From Methylotenera oryzisoli_B (GTDB lineage: Bacteria > Pseudomonadota > Gammaproteobacteria > Burkholderiales > Methylophilaceae), in assembly GCA_965613685.1 (NCBI GenBank), contig OZ277031.1:124001-188000 (forward strand): a stretch of 64,000 nt of DNA. The letters are read 5' to 3'. This document shows positions 27,008 to 35,969 of this stretch, piece after piece. The notes beneath the pieces are model-generated. The model was given only the letters and a program-made list of their open reading frames with translations, was not told the origin of the DNA and searched no databases. Every line of letters starts with the position of its first letter. The first letter of the stretch is position 1. The position numbers were made by a program, and so were the translations under genes.

Positions 27008-28993
27008 ATGTTTGACACCTTACCCTTAATTCTAGTCTTGCTCATCAGTTCGGTACTCGCCGTAGCACTATTTAGACGCTTACGTTTACCTGCCATGTTG
27101 GCCTATTTTTTGGTGGGCATGGCCTTGGGCCCGCATACCTTTGGCTTGCTGCCGGACACCGAGGCCAGTCGAGAATTTGCTGAGTTTGGCATCGTCTTTT
27201 TGATGTTTAGCATAGGCTTGGAATTCAGCTTGCCGCAGCTGTACGCCATGCGTAAAAAAGTCTTGGGGCTGGGTGGCGCGCAAGTGTTTTTGACCCTGGC
27301 GGTGGTCATGACGGTGGCCAAGCTGGCCGGTCTGGATTGGTCATCCGCCTTTGTCATCGGTGCGGCCTTGGCCATGTCCTCAACCGCCATCGTCTCTAAA
27401 ATTTTAGCCGAACGGGTGGACCTTAATTCCAGGCACGGCCGCTTAAGCATAGGCGTGTTGCTGTTTCAAGACATTGCGGTGGTGCCGGTGTTGGTGCTCA
27501 TTCCGGCTTTGGGTTTGGCTGGGGCTAACTTAACCGATGTGTTGGGCATGGCTTTGCTTAAGGCGGCTGCCATGCTCTTGTTTTTATTCACCATAGGCAA
27601 ATGGTTGATTAATCCATGGTTTAACGTCGTGGCTGGTCAGCGTTCGCGCGAGCTGTTTGTCATGAACGTATTGATGGTGACCTTGCTGTTGGCTTTTGCC
27701 ACCAAGTCCGCGGGTTTGTCTTATGCCTTGGGGGCATTTATTGCCGGCATGTTGATATCCGAAACCAAATTCCGCTACCAAGTGGAATCGGACATTGCGC
27801 CTTTCCGAGACATCTTGCTTGGTCTGTTTTTTATCAGCGTCGGCATGTTGCTTAACTTGCAGCAAATTGCTGCTAACCTAGGATTGGTTTTACTCATCCT
27901 CTTGGCATTCGTCTTGTTAAAAGCCGCCATCGTCAGTTTGGTCATACGCTTGATGCAGTATGAAGCCGGGGTGGCCATACGCACCGGCTTGATTTTGGCG
28001 CAAGCCGGCGAGTTTAGTTTTGTGATTTTAGCCCTAGGCGTGGAGCAACATTTAGTCAGTGGCCCGGCCTTGCAATTGGTGCTCGCGGCCGCCTTATTGT
28101 CCATGGTGTTGGCGCCATTTATGATTCAATTTAACGGCCGCATTACGCGTAAATTGGTCAGCAGTTACAGCCGCAATAGCGGGCAAATTGTGCAAGACAT
28201 AGACGACGGTAGTAAGCACTTACATAACCACGTTATTATTTGTGGCTATGGCCGTAGCGGCCAGTACCTTGGTCGTTTTCTGCAAGAAGAAAGCATCCCT
28301 TTTGTGGCCCTGGACATCGACCCGTCGCGGGTGTTGGAAGCGGCTGCCGCGGGTGAAAACGTCATGTTTGGTGATGCCGCCAGACGCGTGGTATTGGAAG
28401 CTGCCGGTGCTGCTCGTGCTAAGGCATTAATCATCAGTTACGCGGACAACCGCGCGGCCATGAAAATCTTACACATCGTGCAAGAAAAATACCCGCAATT
28501 ACCGGTCATCGTGCGCACGGTAGACGACAGCAATATGGAAGCCTTGCGCGAAGCAGGGGCCACCGAAGTGGTGCCGGAAATTTTGGAAGGCAGCTTGATG
28601 TTAGCCTCGCATGCCTTGATGTTGTTAGGCGTGCCTTTGCACCGTGTGGTAAAACGCATACGGCTATTTCGTGAAGCGCGCTACCAATTATTCAAAGGTT
28701 ATTTCCATGGTATCTCCGATGCCGAAGACGAATCATTGGAGCGCCAGCAAGTGCGCTTGCATTCGGTGATTATTTCACCGGGTTCCTACGCCATAGGCCG
28801 TCGCTTAGTGGACATGCATTTAGAAAGCTTCGAGGTGCACATTAAATCCATACGCCGACCCAATTCCAATGGCATGGTGCCGAGTAATGAAAGCCCCTTG
28901 GCCGAGGGCGATGTCATTGTCTTGTTGGGTCAACCGACCGGCTTAAGCAATGCACAAAATGCCTTGTTAATTGGCCGCGTTGCCAATAAATAA
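27008..28993 (+). CDS. CPA2-family cation:proton antiporter (KefB/YbaL-like)
   Basis: A 661-residue inner-membrane transporter. The N-terminal 380 residues contain about 12-13 membrane segments of the Na+/H+ exchanger (CPA2) type. A TrkA-N (RCK) domain follows from about 405, with the dinucleotide motif ICGYGRSGQYLG, and a TrkA-C domain lies near the end. It probably exchanges K+ or Na+ for H+ under control of a nucleotide bound to the RCK domain. The exact ion cannot be read from the sequence, and KefB, KefC and YbaL are all possible models. The gene for a ThiO-like oxidase follows after nine bases. Confidence 0.9.
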   Translation: MFDTLPLILVLLISSVLAVALFRRLRLPAMLAYFLVGMALGPHTFGLLPDTEASREFAEFGIVFLMFSIGLEFSLPQLYAMRKKVLGLGGAQVFLTLAVVMTVAKLAGLDWSSAFVIGAALAMSSTAIVSKILAERVDLNSRHGRLSIGVLLFQDIAVVPVLVLIPALGLAGANLTDVLGMALLKAAAMLLFLFTIGKWLINPWFNVVAGQRSRELFVMNVLMVTLLLAFATKSAGLSYALGAFIAGMLISETKFRYQVESDIAPFRDILLGLFFISVGMLLNLQQIAANLGLVLLILLAFVLLKAAIVSLVIRLMQYEAGVAIRTGLILAQAGEFSFVILALGVEQHLVSGPALQLVLAAALLSMVLAPFMIQFNGRITRKLVSSYSRNSGQIVQDIDDGSKHLHNHVIICGYGRSGQYLGRFLQEESIPFVALDIDPSRVLEAAAAGENVMFGDAARRVVLEAAGAARAKALIISYADNRAAMKILHIVQEKYPQLPVIVRTVDDSNMEALREAGATEVVPEILEGSLMLASHALMLLGVPLHRVVKRIRLFREARYQLFKGYFHGISDAEDESLERQQVRLHSVIISPGSYAIGRRLVDMHLESFEVHIKSIRRPNSNGMVPSNESPLAEGDVIVLLGQPTGLSNAQNALLIGRVANK

Positions 28994-29002
28994 TCGGCTG
29001 GC

Positions 29003-30085
29003 ATGAGTCAAAAAATAGTCATAGTGGGCGGCGGGATAGTCGGGTGCATGACGGCCATGGCCTTGGTTGGCCGTGGTTGCGAGGTCACCATCGTTGAGCG
29101 CAATGAGATTGCCAGTCAAACCTCCGGTGAATCCTCATGGGCCGGTGGCGGCATTATTTTTCCCTTACTGCCTTGGCAATACGCCGATGCCGTCAATGCA
29201 TTAACGCGGCATGGGGCAGATAGCTACCGTGCCTTAAGTCAGCGTTTGCTAGCGGAAACCGGCATCGATTCGGATTTTGTTGAATCCGGTTTTTTATTGC
29301 TGCCTAAATTTGATGTGGCCACTGCCCTGGCTTGGTGCGCTAAGAATCAAGTGCCGGCAAAGTCGGTTAAAGCAGCGGATTTTGCCGTGCAATCCTTAAG
29401 TGGCGAAGACGCGCTTTGGTTGCCGACGGTCTGCCAAATACGCCCGCCTTATTTCATGCAGGCCTTGCGTCAGTGGTTGCTGCAAAATAAGGTGACCTTG
29501 ATGGAGCGCACCGAATTAAAAGCGCTTAAACAATGCGCGGCCTTAAACACATGGGAAACCGTCAACGGCGAGACCCTAACAGCCGATCAATTTGTCGTGA
29601 CTTCGGGTGCGTGGAGCTTTGAATTGCTCAAGGAAACCAGCGCCAAGCTCAACATCAAACCCATGCGTGGTCAGATATTATTGTACAAGCCCGAGCACAA
29701 TCTCAAGCAGCTGGTTTACCGGGAAGGCTTTTACATGATCCCGCGGCGGGATGGTTATTTGCTGGCTGGCAGCACCTTGGAAGACGTCGGTTTCGAGGCC
29801 GCCGTCACGCGTGAAGTGCGCGATGAAATTCGCGCTAAAGCAGAAGCCATTATGCCGGCCTTAAAAGGCATGCCCATCATCAAGCACTGGAGCGGTCTGC
29901 GGCCTGGCACCCCGGAGAATTTACCCACCATTGGCGCTCATCCCACTATACAAAACTTGTATTTAAACACCGGGCATTTTCGCTACGGTTTAACCATGGC
30001 GCCTGCCAGTGCCGCTTTAATCAGCGCCTTAATGTTGGGCGAAACACCGGCGCTGGATGCCAGCCCTTATGCATGTTTGCAATGA
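29003..30085 (+). CDS. FAD-dependent amino-acid oxidase, ThiO-like
   Basis: A 360-residue DAO-family flavoenzyme with an N-terminal FAD-binding motif IVGGGIVGCMTAMAL and the C-terminal HWSGLRPGTPENLPTIG signature with GHFRYGLTMAP. Similar proteins are glycine oxidase (ThiO, thiamine thiazole synthesis) or D-amino-acid dehydrogenase. ThiO fits best by length, but there is no other thiamine gene in the window. It begins nine bases after the antiporter gene. Confidence 0.78.
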   Translation: MSQKIVIVGGGIVGCMTAMALVGRGCEVTIVERNEIASQTSGESSWAGGGIIFPLLPWQYADAVNALTRHGADSYRALSQRLLAETGIDSDFVESGFLLLPKFDVATALAWCAKNQVPAKSVKAADFAVQSLSGEDALWLPTVCQIRPPYFMQALRQWLLQNKVTLMERTELKALKQCAALNTWETVNGETLTADQFVVTSGAWSFELLKETSAKLNIKPMRGQILLYKPEHNLKQLVYREGFYMIPRRDGYLLAGSTLEDVGFEAAVTREVRDEIRAKAEAIMPALKGMPIIKHWSGLRPGTPENLPTIGAHPTIQNLYLNTGHFRYGLTMAPASAALISALMLGETPALDASPYACLQ

Positions 30086-30109
30086 TAAAAATAGACTGAG
30101 GATAAACGC

Positions 30110-30409
30110 ATGGCCACTTGTGTAATGATACAAAACCCCACTAACGGATTAACCCGTAGGGGCTATTTCGGCTTCAGTTGGACCTACTTATTTTTTGGCT
30201 GGTTTGTGCCACTCATACGCGGCGAATTAGGGGTGGCGGCTTTGCACTTCTTCTTTACCTTGATTACTTGTGGTTTGTGGCAAATCGTCTTTGCCTTTTT
30301 ATACAACAAGCAATACATGCGCCGCATGCTGGAAAAAGGCTACGTGCTCAAAGACACGCCGGATGTGATGGCCAGCGCCCGAGTGGCGCTGGATATTGCG
30401 GACGTTTAA
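30110..30409 (+). CDS. Small membrane protein, HrgC-like
   Basis: A 99-residue protein. A short polar N-terminus ends in RRGYFGFSWTYLFFGWFVPLIRG-type sequence, and two hydrophobic segments (about 20-40 and 43-65) are followed by a soluble tail. The GFSWTxLFFGxFVPLxRG pattern recalls small HrgC-type membrane proteins of unknown role. It has a GAGGATAA ribosome site and lies 24 bases after the ThiO-like gene, so it probably shares that transcript. Confidence 0.6.
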   Translation: MATCVMIQNPTNGLTRRGYFGFSWTYLFFGWFVPLIRGELGVAALHFFFTLITCGLWQIVFAFLYNKQYMRRMLEKGYVLKDTPDVMASARVALDIADV

Positions 30410-30470
30410 TCTGAAAAGGCGCTTAAGAACAGAGCGGATTGCATGGCTTAAACCCGTTCTGCCTCTTTGC

Positions 30471-31325
30471 CTAAAACAATTTGTTCATACTAATGCCCAC
30501 ACTTTGAACTGTTGCGGTACCCGTGCTGCTACCAATTAATTCGCCGGTGTAGGTGTTTGGTGAGCTGACATTATGAAACGTCGAATAGTAACTGGAAGTT
30601 TTATTTTTAGTCATGCTGTAGCTGTAGTTTAAATCTAAGAACAGCGATGTATTCAAATAGTAAGTACCCCCTAACATAGCAGTCGCACCCAAGACCCACT
30701 GTGTGTCGGTGAAGTTTTGTGCCACGCCAGAGATGTCTGTTCTATCGCCATTAAGGTCTGCAAATCCCACTAAATTGTTAATTTTAGTATTGACCTGTGA
30801 CAGAGTTGGGCCCGCACCAAAGTATAGCGTGCTTTTTTCAAAGGCTTGGCCTACGTAAGGCACTAAGGATAGCTGGTGTTTGATGGTTTTTTGATAGGAG
30901 CTAGCAATGGCGTTACCGGTAAATGGCGTACCATTTGCATAGGCGCCGTATTGTGGAATGCGTATGAAATCGTTAGTGGCGGTACTGCCACCCAAGTAAC
31001 TGTAAGAGAATTTTGCACCCCATAAATAGTTGGAATCTTTTACTTTCTCAAAGTAGCCGGCTTGTATGGATGGTGAGTAAGCGTTAACGTTATTCATGTC
31101 TATGCCGACTGCTGGGCCGCCTGCCGTGCCAGATGATACGGCTGCACCAGTGGATGTGTTAGTCACAACAGAGGTGCCGGTGGCAGTGACATCTTGATCG
31201 TTGAATTGCGTGGAGTTGGCATTAAAGCCTAAGCCCAAGTAAGCGCCAGCATTAGGGACTAAGGAGACAGATTCAGCTTGTGCATAGGCGAGCAGGGTGT
31301 GACTGGCTAGGCTAGTCAATAGCAT
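30471..31325 (-). CDS. Outer-membrane beta-barrel protein with frame break at start
   Basis: A 284-residue protein from the first in-frame ATG (31325). Alternating polar and hydrophobic strands, several Gly/Tyr-rich turns and a terminal phenylalanine mark it as an outer-membrane barrel. I do not recognise the family. The in-frame ATG has no ribosome site and leaves a truncated signal peptide. An upstream ATG at 31348 would give a complete one (MKKNIVSAM followed by a hydrophobic core and the AYAQA cleavage site), but an A7 run (31339-31345) right after it shifts the frame and leads to a stop. One extra A, or two fewer, restores it. This may be phase variation, slippage or a sequence error. 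Confidence 0.75.
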   Translation of the reverse strand: MLLTSLASHTLLAYAQAESVSLVPNAGAYLGLGFNANSTQFNDQDVTATGTSVVTNTSTGAAVSSGTAGGPAVGIDMNNVNAYSPSIQAGYFEKVKDSNYLWGAKFSYSYLGGSTATNDFIRIPQYGAYANGTPFTGNAIASSYQKTIKHQLSLVPYVGQAFEKSTLYFGAGPTLSQVNTKINNLVGFADLNGDRTDISGVAQNFTDTQWVLGATAMLGGTYYLNTSLFLDLNYSYSMTKNKTSSYYSTFHNVSSPNTYTGELIGSSTGTATVQSVGISMNKLF

Positions 31326-31397
31326 AGCCGATACGATGTTTTTTTCATTTTGGGTCTACAGGAAAGTTTAAAGGGTGCTTGGCTAACAAGCTGGCGG

Positions 31398-31426
31398 AGT
31401 ATATATCGATGTATATGGCTAATCAA
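31398..31426 (-). promoter_or_regulatory. Sigma-70-type promoter of the barrel gene
   Basis: On the minus strand, TTGATT (31426-31421) and TATACT (31403-31398) are separated by exactly 17 bases. The expected start site near 31391 gives a leader of about 43 bases to the ATG at 31348. This supports use of the upstream start that the A7 tract puts out of frame. Confidence 0.6.
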
Positions 31427-31455
31427 GCGCGTAATTTTACGCTAGCTACAGACCA

Positions 31456-31953
31456 TTATTTCACCTTCCATTCTCCAGACTGACCGCCACTTTTTTCCAG
31501 TAACTTAATCTCGCTGATGAGCATGCCGCGGTCGGCGGCCTTGAGCATGTCATAGACCGTTAATAAGGCTACGCTGACGGCGCAAAGCGCTTCCATTTCT
31601 ACGCCGGTTGGGCCCGTGGTTTCGCTGCTGACCGTGCAGACCACGGCCTGCTGTTTATCGTCTATGTCAAACGTCACCGATACCTTCGTTAAGGCTATCG
31701 GGTGGCATAAAGGAATCAAATCGGCCGTTCGTTTAGCGCCTTGAATAGCGGCGATGCGGGCAATGCCCAGCACGTCGCCTTTTTTGGCGTCACCCTGTTT
31801 AACCAACTGCAAGGTGCTGGCTTGCATGCTGATGCGACCGGTTGCCACGGCTATTCTTTTTGTGTGGGCTTTGTCGCCGACGTCCACCATGTGCGCTTGG
31901 CCACTTTGATCAAAATGGCTGAGTGTGGATGAAGCGAGGTCTTGTTTGCTCAT
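31456..31953 (-). CDS. moaC: Cyclic pyranopterin monophosphate synthase
   Basis: Second step of molybdenum-cofactor synthesis, turning the MoaA product into cPMP. The 165 residues carry the family segments HFDQSGQAHMVDVGDK, IPLCHPIALTKV and GVEMEALCAVSVALLTVYDM, including the active-site His and Asp/Lys region. The matching moaA lies 25 kb away at the end of the nitrate reductase operon, whose enzyme needs this cofactor. It is divergent from the BepA-like protease gene. Confidence 0.96.
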   Translation of the reverse strand: MSKQDLASSTLSHFDQSGQAHMVDVGDKAHTKRIAVATGRISMQASTLQLVKQGDAKKGDVLGIARIAAIQGAKRTADLIPLCHPIALTKVSVTFDIDDKQQAVVCTVSSETTGPTGVEMEALCAVSVALLTVYDMLKAADRGMLISEIKLLEKSGGQSGEWKVK

Positions 31954-32016
31954 GGCTTGTTTCCGTGATGGATTATTTTATGATGGCAGCTGAACTCGCT
32001 GCTTAAAGTAGTTATC

Positions 32017-33474
32017 ATGATAACAATGAAATTAAAGATTAGTCTAATCGCGTTTTTTTTGGCCAGCATTCTGTTGGCCAGTTTCACATGGGCAAACAAT
32101 TTACCCGACCTGGGTGACGTGTCGCAAACCGTGTTAACGCCGCTGCAAGAGCAGGCCATAGCCGAACAAATTTTACGGGAAGTGGCAGTCAGCGATGAGG
32201 TGGTGCAAGACATTGAAGTCACCGCTTACTTGCAGGCTTTGGGCATGCGCTTGGTGTCCGGTAGCCCAGATAATCAACTAAAATTCAATTTCTTTGTCGT
32301 GCAAGACAATTCCATTAATGCCTTTGCCATGCCAGGTGGCGTGGTGGGCGTGCACACCGGTTTAATTTTAGCTTCTAACAGCGAGTCGGAATTGGCCAGC
32401 GTGTTGGGCCATGAAATCGGCCATGTCACTCAGCACCATTTAGCACGCATGTTGGCCGCGCAAAAAGGCGATACTTTTAAGAACATTGCCGGCATGGCTT
32501 TGGCAATTTTGGTGGCGCGCGCCAACCCACAATTGGCCAGCGGCGCGTTGACCACGGCGTCCGCGGTGGGCGTACAAAGTCAGTTGGATTACACCAGGGA
32601 GCACGAGCGTGAAGCCGACCGCATCGGCCTGCAAATATTGGACAGCGGCGGCTTTGATGTGCGCGCCATGCCGGCATTTTTTACCACCTTGCAACGCGGG
32701 ACGCGTTTTGCCGAAGGCGGCGCACCTAGTTTTTTGCGCACCCACCCTTTAACCAGTGATCGTATTGCCGATGTCGACAACCGCGTGGCATTGATGCCTT
32801 ACCGGCAAGTGCCAAACAGCTTGGATTTTCAGTTGGTGCGGGCCAAATTGCTGGCCAATAAGGACGTGCCGGAAACCATGATAGCGGTGTTTGAGCAAAA
32901 CATACGCGAGCGCCGCTACAGCAATGAAGCGGTAGAGCATTATGGTTTGGCAGTGGCCTACATGCGCAAAGGGGCGCAAAAAGACTATTTGGCCAAGGCG
33001 GAACAAGAAATTTTATGGCTAATGAAAAATGCCGCGCCGCACGCCATGATAGAAAATTTAAGTGCGCGCTGGCAGGTGGCCAACAACAACCCAAAATTGG
33101 CGGCCAGCCAATACGCGGCAGCATTGAAGTTGTACCCAGATAACCGCGCCTTGATTTATGGCTACACCGAGCATTTTTTAGCCATCAAGCAGCCTGATTT
33201 GGCAATTAAGCTCATTAAAGAAAAACAAGGCCTCTATCCTTACGATGCCTATATGCATGAGTTGTTGGCCAAGGCTTACGCCATGCAAAATAAAAATTTA
33301 CTCAGTCACCAAGCGCAGGGCGAGGCGTATTTTAGGCAGTACGATTTAGCGCGGGCGATTGAGCAAATGGACATTGCCAGCAAAGCCCAGGATGGGGATT
33401 TTTACCAGGCGTCCATTGTGGAAGCCCGCTTGAAAGAATTGCGTCGCATGCAGGGTGAAGCGAAGAAGAAGTAA
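32017..33474 (+). CDS. bepA: BepA-like periplasmic M48 metalloprotease with TPR region
   Basis: A 485-residue exported protease/chaperone related to BepA (YfgC), which in Escherichia coli helps or removes stalled outer-membrane proteins such as LptD. A signal peptide (about 4-26, TWA-NN) precedes an M48 domain with the zinc motif LGHEIGHVTQHH and a downstream EREADRIG ligand segment. From about residue 280 the protein is helical with TPR-like repeats. The start may be 32017 or the ATG at 32026, which begins the signal peptide directly. Confidence 0.9.
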   Translation: MITMKLKISLIAFFLASILLASFTWANNLPDLGDVSQTVLTPLQEQAIAEQILREVAVSDEVVQDIEVTAYLQALGMRLVSGSPDNQLKFNFFVVQDNSINAFAMPGGVVGVHTGLILASNSESELASVLGHEIGHVTQHHLARMLAAQKGDTFKNIAGMALAILVARANPQLASGALTTASAVGVQSQLDYTREHEREADRIGLQILDSGGFDVRAMPAFFTTLQRGTRFAEGGAPSFLRTHPLTSDRIADVDNRVALMPYRQVPNSLDFQLVRAKLLANKDVPETMIAVFEQNIRERRYSNEAVEHYGLAVAYMRKGAQKDYLAKAEQEILWLMKNAAPHAMIENLSARWQVANNNPKLAASQYAAALKLYPDNRALIYGYTEHFLAIKQPDLAIKLIKEKQGLYPYDAYMHELLAKAYAMQNKNLLSHQAQGEAYFRQYDLARAIEQMDIASKAQDGDFYQASIVEARLKELRRMQGEAKKK

Positions 33475-33508
33475 GGGACATGGCTTAAGTTAATCCTTGG
33501 CCCACTCT

Positions 33509-33577
33509 ATTGATAAATTTAATTTATCAATATCATTTGAACGATGTATTAGATTTATTATTAAAGCGCTATATAAT
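33509..33577 (+). promoter_or_regulatory. ahpC promoter with candidate OxyR-type operator
   Basis: A perfect 23-base palindrome (ATTGATAAATT, T, AATTTATCAAT; 33509-33531) lies upstream of a TATAAT -10 hexamer (33572-33577) whose -35 (TTAGAT) is poor, as expected for an activated promoter. The inner 15 bases fit the OxyR half-site pattern ATAGnTnnnAnCTAT with two mismatches, and a weaker second half follows at the right distance. The OxyR assignment is inferred. Confidence 0.5.
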
Positions 33578-33643
33578 TCATCCCACGCAATCAAATTGCA
33601 TTCAGTTTTTAATGTTTAACCCATTTTAAAAAGGAAAATTATT

Positions 33644-34207
33644 ATGTCATTAGTTAATACAGCCATTAAACCATTCAAAGCACAGGCCTACCATAACGGT
33701 AAATTTGTTGAAGTGACTGAAGCCAACCTAAAAGGCAAATGGTCTGCGGTGGTATTTTACCCAGCGGATTTCACTTTTGTTTGCCCAACTGAATTAGGCG
33801 ATTTGGCAGATAACTACGCCACATTCCAAAAAATGGGCGTGGAAATTTACGCGGTTTCAACCGACACGCACTTCACCCACAAAGCTTGGCACGATGCGTC
33901 TGACACCATCAAAAAAATTCAATACCCTATGATAGGTGACCCAACCGGCACCATCACACGTAACTTTGAAGTGATGATAGAAGAAGAAGGTTTGGCGCTG
34001 CGCGGTACTTTCTTAATCAACCCAGAAGGCGTGATTAAAGCCATGGAAGTGAACGATCTAGGCATAGGCCGTTCTGCTGCGGATCTAATCCGTAAAGCGC
34101 AAGCCGCGCAATACGTGGCCAGCCATCCAGGTGAAGTGTGCCCAGCATCATGGACACCAGGCAGCGAAACATTGGCGCCATCACTTGATTTAGTAGGCAA
34201 AATCTAA
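33644..34207 (+). CDS. ahpC: Alkyl hydroperoxide reductase subunit C (peroxiredoxin)
   Basis: A 187-residue typical 2-Cys peroxiredoxin that reduces H2O2 and organic peroxides. The peroxidatic Cys47 lies in FTFVCPTEL and the resolving Cys166 in GEVCPASW, and the length matches bacterial AhpC. It is recycled by AhpF, encoded next. A GGAAAA-type leader precedes the ATG, and the promoter carries a candidate OxyR-type palindrome. A terminator separates it from ahpF, which should give more AhpC than AhpF. Confidence 0.97.
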   Translation: MSLVNTAIKPFKAQAYHNGKFVEVTEANLKGKWSAVVFYPADFTFVCPTELGDLADNYATFQKMGVEIYAVSTDTHFTHKAWHDASDTIKKIQYPMIGDPTGTITRNFEVMIEEEGLALRGTFLINPEGVIKAMEVNDLGIGRSAADLIRKAQAAQYVASHPGEVCPASWTPGSETLAPSLDLVGKI

Positions 34208-34270
34208 GCACTGGCATTTAGCTTCATGCGTGCCCTTAGGCCACAAGCTTAGGGGCACCCTTAAAACCAC

Positions 34271-34299
34271 AGCTTTATCCAAAAGATAAGGCTTTTTTT
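34271..34299 (+). terminator. Terminator between ahpC and ahpF
   Basis: AGCTTTATC (34271-34279) pairs with GATAAGGCT (34285-34293, one wobble) around a short A-rich loop, followed by seven T. A second imperfect hairpin lies just upstream (GTGCCC...GGGCAC). It should end most ahpC transcripts and let some read through into ahpF. Confidence 0.75.
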
Positions 34300-34329
34300 A
34301 ACAAAAAAATTAATAAAACGAGAGCAACC

Positions 34330-35907
34330 ATGGCCTTAGATACCCAAATTAAAACCCAATTACAAACCTATTTGCAGATGCTCAAAGAGCCAGTCGACTT
34401 GGTGGCATCATTAGACGACAGCGCAGGCGCAAAAGAAATGTTGGCTTTATTGGAAGAGCTAGCTGGCATGTCTGACAAGATCAGCTTGAGCTTTGATGAG
34501 CATGCACGTAAGCCGTCTTTTTCAGTCAAACGGGGTGCGGCGCATAAAGACGCGGCACAGGCAGTGGGCATTCGTTTTGCGGGCATCCCCATGGGCCATG
34601 AATTCACTTCTTTGGTCTTGGCCTTGTTGCATGTTGGCGGTCACCCACTGAAATTAGAGGCGGAAAAAATTGCACAAATTGCTGCACTTGACGGCAAGTT
34701 TGCTTTTGAAACCTTCATCTCCTTAAGTTGCCACAATTGCCCAGAAGTGGTGCAGGCCTTGAATTTGATGGCGGTGATCAACCCGAATATCAGTCACGTC
34801 ATGGTAGACGGTGCCTTGTACCAAGATGAAGTAAACGAACGCAAGATCATGGCCGTGCCGACTATTTTCTTAAATGGCGTGGAGTTTGGTGCAGGTCGCA
34901 TGGGCGTGGATGAAATCTTGCCTAAATTAGACCAAGGGGCACAAGCGCGCGAAGCTAAAAAGCTAGCAGCCAAAGCGCCGTATGATGTGTTGATCGTGGG
35001 CGGTGGGCCAGCTGGTGCCGCCGCGGCTATTTATGCAGCCCGTAAAGGCATACGCACCGGTATTGTCGCCGAGCGTTTTGGTGGCCAAGTGATGGACACC
35101 ATGGCCATAGAAAACTTCATTTCGGTAAAAGAAACCGATGGTCCTAAATTGGTTGCGGCGCTCGAAGAGCACGTTAAAACTTACGACATCGATGTGATGA
35201 ACTTACAGCGTGCGCAATCCTTAACTGCGCCTCGAACCGGTGCCGGTGGTTTGATAGAAGTGACTCTGGAAAACGGCGCGAGCCTGTCCAGCAAAGCGGT
35301 CATCGTCGCGACCGGTGCGCGTTGGAAAGAACTGAACATTCCTGGCGAACAAGCTTACCGTGGCAAGGGCGTGGCCTATTGCCCGCATTGCGACGGCCCC
35401 TTGTTCAAAGGCAAGCACGTGGCGGTGATTGGTGGCGGTAACTCGGGTGTGGAAGCGGCCATCGATTTGGCCGGCTTTGTCAGCCACGTTACCTTATTGC
35501 AATACGGGGACAAGTTGAGTGCGGATGCGATATTGCAGGATAAATTACACAGCTTGAGCAATGTCACGGTGATAGTGAATGCCGAAACCACGGAAATCAC
35601 CGGTGAAGATGAAAAGGTCAACGGTTTGATTTACCGTGACCGGGTCAGCGACACCTTGAAAACCGTCACATTGGCTGGGGTGTTTGTGCAGATTGGTTTG
35701 TTGCCGAACACCGATTGGTTAAAAAGCAGCGGCATGGCTTTGAGTAAATTCAATGAGGTGGAAGTGAACGCACACGGTCAAACCTCATTGGCTGGGGTGT
35801 TTGCTGCAGGCGACGTGACCACCGTGCCTTATAAGCAAATCATCATCGCCATGGGCGAAGGCGCCAAAGCCTCATTGGGTGCGTTTGATTATTTAATACG
35901 GCAATAA
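34330..35907 (+). CDS. ahpF: Alkyl hydroperoxide reductase subunit F
   Basis: The NADH-dependent flavoprotein that re-reduces AhpC. The 525 residues show the N-terminal tandem thioredoxin-fold domain with the redox pair CHNC (Cys134, Cys137), then a pyridine nucleotide-disulfide reductase part. That part contains the FAD motif VGGGPAGAAAAIYA and the active-site CPHC (Cys351, Cys354), and a second nucleotide motif VIGGGNSGVEAA follows. All redox centres are present. It is downstream of ahpC across a terminator. Confidence 0.97.
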   Translation: MALDTQIKTQLQTYLQMLKEPVDLVASLDDSAGAKEMLALLEELAGMSDKISLSFDEHARKPSFSVKRGAAHKDAAQAVGIRFAGIPMGHEFTSLVLALLHVGGHPLKLEAEKIAQIAALDGKFAFETFISLSCHNCPEVVQALNLMAVINPNISHVMVDGALYQDEVNERKIMAVPTIFLNGVEFGAGRMGVDEILPKLDQGAQAREAKKLAAKAPYDVLIVGGGPAGAAAAIYAARKGIRTGIVAERFGGQVMDTMAIENFISVKETDGPKLVAALEEHVKTYDIDVMNLQRAQSLTAPRTGAGGLIEVTLENGASLSSKAVIVATGARWKELNIPGEQAYRGKGVAYCPHCDGPLFKGKHVAVIGGGNSGVEAAIDLAGFVSHVTLLQYGDKLSADAILQDKLHSLSNVTVIVNAETTEITGEDEKVNGLIYRDRVSDTLKTVTLAGVFVQIGLLPNTDWLKSSGMALSKFNEVEVNAHGQTSLAGVFAAGDVTTVPYKQIIIAMGEGAKASLGAFDYLIRQ

Positions 35908-35925
35908 TTGGCCTCTGCGCTAAGC

Positions 35926-35958
35926 AAAAAAGGCGATAGCAATGCTATCGCCTTTTTT
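35926..35958. terminator. Bidirectional terminator after ahpF
   Basis: A perfect 15-bp stem (AAAAAAGGCGATAGC at 35926-35940 and its complement at 35944-35958) around an AAT loop, with an A-run and T-run on its two sides. It serves both ahpF and the convergent DUF2892 gene. Confidence 0.92.
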
Positions 35959-35969
35959 ATGGGCAGTCG

